Source: Bremia lactucae
Taxonomy: Eukaryota > Oomycota > Peronosporomycetes > Peronosporales > Peronosporaceae
Length of the DNA stretch: 64,000 nt
Assembly (NCBI RefSeq): GCF_004359215.1
Contig: NC_090617.1
Coordinates: forward strand, 868,745 to 932,744
Direction: 5' to 3'
Shown: positions 57,310 to 64,000 of the stretch, one piece after another
Layout of the letters: each line of letters begins with the position of its first letter
Numbering within the stretch: the first letter of the stretch is position 1
The notes under the pieces: generated by a model
Told to the model about the DNA's origin: nothing
What the model saw: only the letters and a program-made list of their open reading frames with translations
Database searches by the model: none
Made by a program: the position numbers and the translations under genes

Positions 57310-58747
57310 AGAAAATTAGGGTGTATGCCAGATATACATTGCATCTCGTAGGGAAATATATGCGCATGTTGCCCTAAAGGTGCAGGTCATGCCACTAAAG
57401 AGGAGAGGCATTATTCCTTAAAGATCCTTATTGGAGGACGCTCGTCGCTTTAGAGATGCGCAAAGGGATTGAGAATTTCCAATACTTCTACTAGCACGGG
57501 AAGCGCTCGTTCTCTGATGTACGCTCTGCTGAAGAAGATGGGTCTCGTGTACGGTCGAACGAGACTCGAATGTCCATCTTCAGTATAAAACAAGGTTCCC
57601 AACTATCCTGCGAGGGTGAATACCCTCGCCAACGAACGAGACAACTCGATCAAACTCCTTTATCCCCCGGTGGTTCGAGGAGCTTTCAACAATAAAACGC
57701 GATTTACCACTGAAATCTGTCAATAGATGTGGAGGGTGAGAAAAAATCGGGATCGCCTCGTTCGACGAACTCGAAATAACATTATGCTTTAGATCATATC
57801 CTTTATTATTAAAGGGAAGACATTGATCTCGAGCGATCCCGTCATCGCAAATAAGCGGTGACGGTCGATAACGTTTCTTGTAACTGTTTGAGAAATTGTG
57901 CGCAAGGTTCAATTCATTTAACGCATGTACAATCCGCCACCCTCCTGCTGCTAAACACACACATAAGGTTGGAGAGCTATGTGGGGAGGTTGGTTTCCTC
58001 ACATGGCCCGCTGCCAGCGATCGGCAAAGAATTTTTCGATCTCTAATACTTGTTCACGAGGCAATGACCATTGCTTCATGACACAGTATTTTGAATCTGG
58101 AATCACGTCGATTTTGTGTCGAGGGCATTTATTCTTAGGCAACTCGCACGGTACGGACTTAGGGAATATATTATTTTGCCCTCGAAGACTCTTAGGATTG
58201 GGAAGTTAAACGTTCTATCCAAGTCTTCTCATCGAGAACACTTTCATTCATCGATGCGATGCTGAGATCCGTTCGTTCTCAGGACGTAATATTGCCGACC
58301 GAATATCGGCCACGTACTCGTCATCTGGGACAAGTACGCACATCTACTTGACTATACCACTACGCAGATCGCGCAGAACGTTTCGGTTCTAGCGTTAAAA
58401 TTGGGATATATCCTAAGTCTTAGCAGGACCTTCTAATAATCGCAGTTATCTGTGTTTGTTCATGTATTGAATGACTCGCGATGCAACTTGCAAAATGTCG
58501 GGTGTTTCAGGCATAAGCGTGAAGATCACGCTTGTCCTACCAAAAATCCAGGAGCTGCTCGAGCTCTGAGTTCGGCACGTGGAGCTCAAAGGTTTGCTTA
58601 AGGCGAGCCTTAAAGACCTCGTACAACCCAAAGACAAATGTGTCGTAAAGCTTAAGCCTAGGGTCCAAGATCTGGCACGCCCTACCTAGTTGGACATACC
58701 AACCTTTACTTTGTCAGATCTTCATCGATGCGGCGAGCCTCTATGGC

Positions 58748-58953
58748 ATCGTCTAATTCGACTACTCATCTTAAGAAGGAGTTGCCTTCAACAGGCTTTA
58801 ATTTATAGATGTCAATCTATCAGCTTTCGGCATCTACTTGCTGCTACCGGGCCGACGCATTCGCGTCAACCCGAAAGCTTATAGATTGACATCTTTAAAT
58901 TAAAGTCAGTTGAAGGCATCTCCTATTTAAGATGAGTAGTCGAATTAGACGAT
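58748..58953. repeat. Fold-back with 83-base arms in gag of C2
   Basis: Arms 58748-58830 and 58871-58953 are near-perfect reverse complements (ATCGTCTAATTCGACTACTC at the outer end) around a 40-base loop. Elements A, C and H have this gag sequence only once. Confidence 0.8.
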
Positions 58954-58984
58954 AGCAGCATGTAGATGCTGCTGTCTAACAAAT

Positions 58985-59173
58985 TTAAATGTTCAGCACC
59001 CTTTTCCCTATCACCGCTGCGTGTTGCGAGCCTTGCTGGTGAAGCAAGTTTGCCTCATTCTGGGCCACGTCGAATTCATGTTGTGTGAACTTGGCAAAAG
59101 ACGCATGTTGCTCGTCTTTCTGAAAAGCGAACAATATTGTGCGTACGGCCGGTCCACCTACGGCCGAGCTCAT
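58985..59173 (-). pseudogene. gag N-terminus, element C2
   Basis: Contains EANLLHQQGSQHAAV, matching VDLLHQQGSQHAAV of element H (32.9 kb). The frame ends early. Confidence 0.6.
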
Positions 59174-59238
59174 ACATTGGACCGTTTTCTATTCGAGATC
59201 ACCCAAGTAAGTGAATTTCTCACGCGTTACGTGGAAGG

Positions 59239-59571
59239 TGTAACGGGCACTGCCGACTTGTACTGCTTCTGTATAAGTCCACTTCGCACTGCCTCAGTGC
59301 GAGTGGTACCTCACGTCACTTCACGTACTTTATTACGTGCAGAGGAATACTCTCTTTAAAACAATTGCTTTAAAGAGGGTTGATGAAAAGCTCTATCTAA
59401 TATATTAAAGTTCTTCTGTTTCAATCAATTTAACACTTACTTAATTATAAACTAACACAAAACATGTAATAAAGTCTTATATGTCTCTCTCTTTGCGCGC
59501 GTCCAGCGCTGACTGGACCGCGGAGAAAGTAGATATAATAGTCTATATCGACAAATGGATAAGCTTTTTAT
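59239..59571 (-). repeat. LTR shared by C2 and E, part 1
   Basis: Begins TGTAACGGGCACTGCC and matches 52861-53190 and 14995-15130. It stops at AAGCTTTTTAT, where the inverted segment begins. It is placed as 5' LTR of C2 and 3' LTR of E. Confidence 0.75.
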
Positions 59572-59951
59572 CACCACGTGCACCCGCAACATTTATAGTT
59601 GCGGGAGAAGATGACACTACGGCAGACGAAACGTCTGCCGCAAGAGACAATAACGCGTCGCTCGCGGCTGCATGAACCGCAGCCGAAGGCGCCGCACTAT
59701 TCGCATACCGCATGGACTTGTTAACCATGCGATAGAATTAAAACAATGATGAATCTGACCAATCAACATCATTGTAATAAAGTGGTCTTATAGAGATCAC
59801 TCTACCCAATGCCAGTCAGAGTGATTGTCGTTTAAGGTAGGGGTGATGTAACGGGGTGTATCGTTACATGAAATTAACACTTAAAAGTTGTTAATTAATA
59901 TGTTATCAAAAAGGTAGAAAATATTTGGAGAATATTACTTTACACCACGTG
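59572..59951. repeat. Inverted segment: LTR end, leader and aORF start of element E
   Basis: 59847-59942 is the LTR start in plus orientation (TGTAACGGGGTGTATCGTTA), and 59572-59728 the aORF start on the minus strand (MVNKSMRYANSAAPSAAVHA...). The flanking LTR is minus and the rest of the aORF plus. Both borders carry CACCACGTG (59572-59580 and 59943-59951). Turning the segment round reproduces the order of element D. Confidence 0.8.
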
Positions 59952-61464
59952 AATGCCACCCCTCTTTGGAGGTCGACTACGAATGCGAGTCGGACGAAAT
60001 GGCTGACTAGGGGAGAACACAACAGTTGTCTGATCTTCGTCAAGGCGGCTGACTATGAGCCTTCGAATGAGGGGGCTCATTCGAGTAGATGTGCTGGTAG
60101 CATTCGCTACAGCATGTTCGGTTCTGACGATGAGGATGAATCCTCATCGCCGGTACCGTCTCCCGTGCCGTCACTCTCACATATTTCTGTGCGTGGTGAT
60201 GACGATGGCATAAGCCATCGTAATAAAAGCTCTTTGTGATACCCCTGCTTCAGTGGGTACCACTCAAAGGATCGAAGACACCAAGATGTCTCGTCTTGCT
60301 CCTGCGAAGAAGCCATGGCTTTTGCCCGATCAGCTTATTACTAGCTTGTCTGGCGAGACTACCCCTCACAATAAATATCCCTTGTTTATTGCGACAAAGC
60401 TACATGGCCTTGATCCAGCGCGAAGAACTTTAGCGCTGAGGAAGATTTTTATCTCGATGCTTTTTTCAGCATCGAAAGTATAGTGGCAACAATAAGCGAG
60501 ATGAAGTCTCGCTTATGGAAGCCTGGAGCGCGTTCATTCGCAATGTCAACGACATTGGACGCGAAGCCTGGCTTCAAGACTCAACGCGATTCGCGTTATG
60601 TTTGAGAAACAAACTCCAACCGGTGCAAGGTATAAATTGCATCGGTTGTCACGTCAGGCAGGACTTCCATGACTCACGTGGGCTGATCCCTGTCCGTGTT
60701 GTGTTGACAACACGAAGCGAGTAAAACGTGATGTCTATTCCTTCTCTTCGTCCTGGGTAAGCGATGCGATTGACGTTTTGCAACCGATTACAGGCGCCAG
60801 GGACGCATGCTTTCCGATGGACCTTCTGATCCATCTGATGAGTCTCGTCATACTGACGGACGAGGCCCTCACATACTGACGGACGAGGCCCTCAACGTCA
60901 ACAATCCGCTGGGAACGAGGCTCCGAACTGTCATGTGAAGGTGGATGACCGCGCCAGCAAACAACATAACTCGTTCGCTGCCCCTTCATAGCACGGTAAT
61001 TTGGATACGTTCCACAAAGAAAAGTTGACCACCGTGGGAATCCACCAATGGATATGGCGGAGGAGGTAAATTAGATCCGACCCATGTGTCGGATCTAGAG
61101 TCGAAGATCGACAAACTCGATCGCTTCCTCCATGAATTGAAGGAGGGCTGGATCACGAGCGCGGTAAGCGTCGCTCGTTTGAGCAGACGGTGCAGCTCAT
61201 CCTATCGAGCGGTTGGAAGACCGTTCGAAGAGTGCGTACTCCATGTTGGAGTACGAACGGAAGTATTATGCTGTTCGTGATGAACTATCGTCAGCTCATC
61301 GCACATTCGAGGATATTCGAAACCGGCATGAGAAACTTCAGGTTCAACATGAGAATCTGGTTTGCGATCACAAGAATCTTTTGGGGATTCTTGAAACGGG
61401 TGGTCAAATCCGTCCTCGGAAGAAGCCGCGCACTGATGGCGGAGCCGACCAACGTAAAACGTAG
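59943..61464 (+). pseudogene. aORF of element E (antisense to pol)
   Basis: Continuation of the frame whose first 50 codons lie inverted at 59728-59572. Pieces: SMFGSDDEDESSSPVPS (60110), APAKKPWLLPDQLITSLSG (60300), AWSAFIRNVNDIGREAWL (60522), RYKLHRLSRQAG (about 60629), CPCCVDN (about 60690), SDLESKIDKLDRFLHELKEG (61087), and a coil to the stop at 61462-61464 with RNRHEKLQVQHENLVCDHKN. The end RPRKKPRTDGGADQRKT is strongly basic and could be a nuclear signal. A 23-base tandem repeat (60849-60895) and stops disrupt it. Confidence 0.65.
60830..61020 (-). pseudogene. pol chromodomain, element E
   Basis: The minus strand reads KGQRTSYVVCWRGHPPSHDS then SEPRSQRIVDVEGLVRQY. Ser replaces the conserved Trp before EP and Cys replaces Arg/Lys. 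Antisense to the aORF. Confidence 0.75.
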
Positions 61465-61687
61465 GATGCGTTTGCATCCTACGTGGCAATTTTATTGTGT
61501 ACACATTACCTCTGCGATACAGTACACGGGAAGGACCAATGATCTTGGGTAGTAGTTTACTGCTACCCACATTGGTGAGTAATCGCTTAGGTAAGTTTAC
61601 CGTAGAGAGTAGCACTAGGTCATTAATTTTAAATGAATGAACATTTGCTCTTCCATGTTTGTCTGCATTCCGTTTCTGTCGGTCCAC
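61202..61687 (-). pseudogene. pol region between integrase and chromodomain, element E
   Basis: An open stretch of 161 codons with FKINDLVLLSTVNLPKRLL, IIGPSRVLYRRGNVYTIKLP and HPTFYVGRL. The last third (from about 61460 leftwards) is low-complexity and exactly antisense to the aORF coil; the frame ends at 61202. Confidence 0.75.
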
Positions 61688-61729
61688 TGCGTTAGCAATG
61701 GAATCCTAAACGAAACGGACTATTGATTC

Positions 61730-62705
61730 TCGAGTTAGTAGAAACTCTTCTGCTAAGTCATTTGTTTTGTCTATTTCAGTACGCTTTGTGCGTACTGCCA
61801 TGTGATCATTCTCATCTTCGTTGTCGATTTCTTCGACATCGACATCACTCGTGTCGTTGTTTACTCCGACGCGTGATGAGCATGAGCCAGAAACGGTTTT
61901 GCTCGTGCGAGTCCACCCCTCCGTAAACTAGAGAATCCCTCTAATTGGGTGGGTATTCGAGGATGGCGTAAGCCATTCACAAGGAATGGTGTACGCGTTG
62001 TAGACGCATGCACCGAATTATTGATGGCGAATTCGACCATCGGTAAAATTTTGCTCCTATTCGGATACGATTGGACGTAACCTCGAAGTATCTCTTCGAG
62101 GACGCGATTTACGCGTTCTGTTTGACCATTCGTTTCTGGGTGATCGGATGTTGACATAGTCAGCCGTGTTCCGAGAGATCGGAAACGGATTGCCAGAACT
62201 CCGCCGTGAATCTTGGATCTCTATCCGAGACCAATTCACGGGGTAACCCATGGAGTTTGAATACCGTGTCGATAAAGACACAGGCACAACCCGGAGCCGT
62301 AATCGACTCTGGTACCGCAGCAAGGTGTACCATCTTGCTGAATCTGTCTACAAAAACAAGGATTCCATTGTTTTTGTGGTCGTCTTCGGGAAATCCGAAG
62401 ACGAAGTCCATAGATACGGACTGCCAACACTCTTCCGGAAGTGGTAGAGGTTGAAGAGGTACACGGTATGAAGGGCTAGGCTTCACCGGTTGACATACCT
62501 CGCAAGCACGAATGTACTTGCGTACGAACTGGTACTGGCGGGGCCAGTAAAAGTCGCGACATACTGTGAGGTAAGTCTTCTCACGTCTACGATGTCCACT
62601 TGTTGGAGCATCGGGACACTCAAACATGATGCGCAAGCGCAAATGATTGTGAGTTGGGACGACGACACGTGGGGTGTCGCCGGTAACGGCTGTGTAATAC
62701 AATAA
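61730..62705 (-). pseudogene. Integrase, element E, nearly complete
   Basis: Zinc-binding part with HNHLRLRIMFECPDAPTSGH and RACEVCQ (H2C2 type). Core: SMDFVFGFPEDD with the first Asp, LVSDRDPRFTAEFWQS with the second, and HPETNGQTERVNRVLEE with the Glu, so all three catalytic residues remain. A frameshift at about 62160 separates the Glu part (61861-62157). It inserts element DNA into the chromosome. Confidence 0.85.
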
Positions 62706-62755
62706 GCCGTTACGTGTTGTGTATCGATCGGATGACGATCGATATAAAGCCGGTA

Positions 62756-63688
62756 NNNNNNNNNNNNNNNNNNNNNNNNNNNNNNNNNNNNNNNNNNNNN
62801 NNNNNNNNNNNNNNNNNNNNNNNNNNNNNNNNNNNNNNNNNNNNNNNNNNNNNNNNNNNNNNNNNNNNNNNNNNNNNNNNNNNNNNNNNNNNNNNNNNNN
62901 NNNNNNNNNNNNNNNNNNNNNNNNNNNNNNNNNNNNNNNNNNNNNNNNNNNNNNNNNNNNNNNNNNNNNNNNNNNNNNNNNNNNNNNNNNNNNNNNNNNN
63001 NNNNNNNNNNNNNNNNNNNNNNNNNNNNNNNNNNNNNNNNNNNNNNNNNNNNNNNNNNNNNNNNNNNNNNNNNNNNNNNNNNNNNNNNNNNNNNNNNNNN
63101 NNNNNNNNNNNNNNNNNNNNNNNNNNNNNNNNNNNNNNNNNNNNNNNNNNNNNNNNNNNNNNNNNNNNNNNNNNNNNNNNNNNNNNNNNNNNNNNNNNNN
63201 NNNNNNNNNNNNNNNNNNNNNNNNNNNNNNNNNNNNNNNNNNNNNNNNNNNNNNNNNNNNNNNNNNNNNNNNNNNNNNNNNNNNNNNNNNNNNNNNNNNN
63301 NNNNNNNNNNNNNNNNNNNNNNNNNNNNNNNNNNNNNNNNNNNNNNNNNNNNNNNNNNNNNNNNNNNNNNNNNNNNNNNNNNNNNNNNNNNNNNNNNNNN
63401 NNNNNNNNNNNNNNNNNNNNNNNNNNNNNNNNNNNNNNNNNNNNNNNNNNNNNNNNNNNNNNNNNNNNNNNNNNNNNNNNNNNNNNNNNNNNNNNNNNNN
63501 NNNNNNNNNNNNNNNNNNNNNNNNNNNNNNNNNNNNNNNNNNNNNNNNNNNNNNNNNNNNNNNNNNNNNNNNNNNNNNNNNNNNNNNNNNNNNNNNNNNN
63601 NNNNNNNNNNNNNNNNNNNNNNNNNNNNNNNNNNNNNNNNNNNNNNNNNNNNNNNNNNNNNNNNNNNNNNNNNNNNNNNNNNNNNNNN
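62756..63688. other. Assembly gap, 933 Ns
   Basis: Lies between integrase (left) and RT (right) of element E, where RNase H is expected. No long frame across it should be believed. Confidence 0.95.
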
Positions 63689-64000
63689 CACTTCTTGAGA
63701 TTTGCATACAACTTATGTTTTCGCATAAGTGTAAGAACCTGACGAACGTGAGTTTTATGACTTCCACGTCCGTCTTACCGTCCATTGCCCGGCTATGGAC
63801 GAATACATCGTCGAAATAACTCGGTGCGAATTCTCGCACCGGTCAACAGATCTGTTACACATCTGTTGAATGTTGCAGGGGCGTTACTAAGCCCCTGAGG
63901 CATCACTAGCCATCCCCAGAGCATCCCACTGGGAGTTCTCACTGCTGTGAACGGGACGTCCCGTTCACGCATAAGGGTCTGATAAGATCCATCCATTAGA
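63689..64000 (-). pseudogene. Reverse transcriptase, element E, runs off the window
   Basis: The minus strand carries DVPFTAVRTPSGMLWGWLVM and PQGLSNAPATFNRCV in one frame (63793-63996) and FAPSYFDDVFVHSRAMDGK in another (up to 63839). YFDD is the catalytic box. Confidence 0.85.

Larger units (their letters stand above)
57310..59238 (-). mobile_element. Internally deleted Gypsy element C2
   Basis: Minus-strand relic of the A/C/H family: gag start (58985-59173), gag middle (58440-58740), linker, RT fingers (57880-58000), then directly the chromodomain (57590-57760) and an aORF remnant on the plus strand (57420-57560). One minus-strand frame (57580-58002, 140 codons) runs from RT (SPTLCVCLAAGGWRIVHA) into the chromodomain (SRFIVESSSNHRGIK), with about 2.5 kb of pol deleted. 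Confidence 0.65.

Noticed and set aside
62160..63839. Long frames of 338-559 codons on both strands
   Set aside because: Most of their length is the 933-base N gap; only the flanking integrase and RT parts are real.
1..64000. CRISPR arrays or bacterial operons
   Set aside because: No regularly spaced direct repeats; introns, chromoviruses and an RXLR motif show a eukaryotic oomycete genome.

Overview
The window looks like a chromosome segment of a plant-pathogenic oomycete (Peronosporaceae: Phytophthora or a downy mildew). The evidence is a secreted RXLR-type effector candidate, a membrane-anchored GH81 beta-1,3-glucanase, compact host genes with 59-90 bp GT-AG introns, a giant VPS13-like gene without introns, and large amounts of degenerate chromodomain-bearing Ty3/Gypsy elements. 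I cannot name the species from sequence alone.

Layout. 1-15.2 kb: a decayed minus-strand Gypsy element (A, 1-7325), a mini fold-back element, an OXA1/YidC-like gene relic, and a plus-strand Gypsy element of a second family (B, about 10.26-14.99 kb). 15.2-31.9 kb: the only gene island, with a GH81 glucanase, an MTH1-like Nudix hydrolase on the minus strand, a VPS13-like lipid-transfer protein, a secreted sphingomyelinase-like EEP phosphodiesterase and, after 1.4 kb without a recognised gene, an RXLR effector candidate at the border of the repeats. The first four genes are packed with 43, 242 and 95 bp between them. 32.1-43.5 kb: a plus-strand Gypsy element (H) whose body is present twice, apparently identical, on either side of a single N, most likely an unmerged contig overlap. 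43.5-51.6 kb: a SINE-like piece and minus-strand Gypsy element C. 51.6-64 kb: nested or chimeric pieces (RNase H relic G, Gypsy D, Copia fragment, Gypsy C2, Gypsy E), a second single N at 55312 and a 933-base gap at 62756-63688.

Most interesting signal. Several Gypsy copies carry a further reading frame on the strand opposite to gag-pol, starting just inside the 3' LTR and converging on pol (called aORF here). It is recognisably homologous between two LTR families (H/A/C and D/E) and present in the same place, with a different protein, in a third (B). In B, D and E it runs antisense through the pol chromodomain, so the same DNA appears to code on both strands. In D/E its predicted product has an alanine-rich start, an acidic segment, a conserved block, a coiled coil and a basic C-terminus.

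A second pattern is repeated clean inversion inside old elements: 889 bp in A, about 1.33 kb in C and about 370 bp in E. There are also fold-back duplications in C and C2. All suggest strand-switching during copying or repair.

Limits. All Gypsy coding regions here are broken by stops, frameshifts or deletions, and their internal borders are approximate to tens of bases. Host-gene introns were inferred by eye from splice sites and reading-frame continuity.
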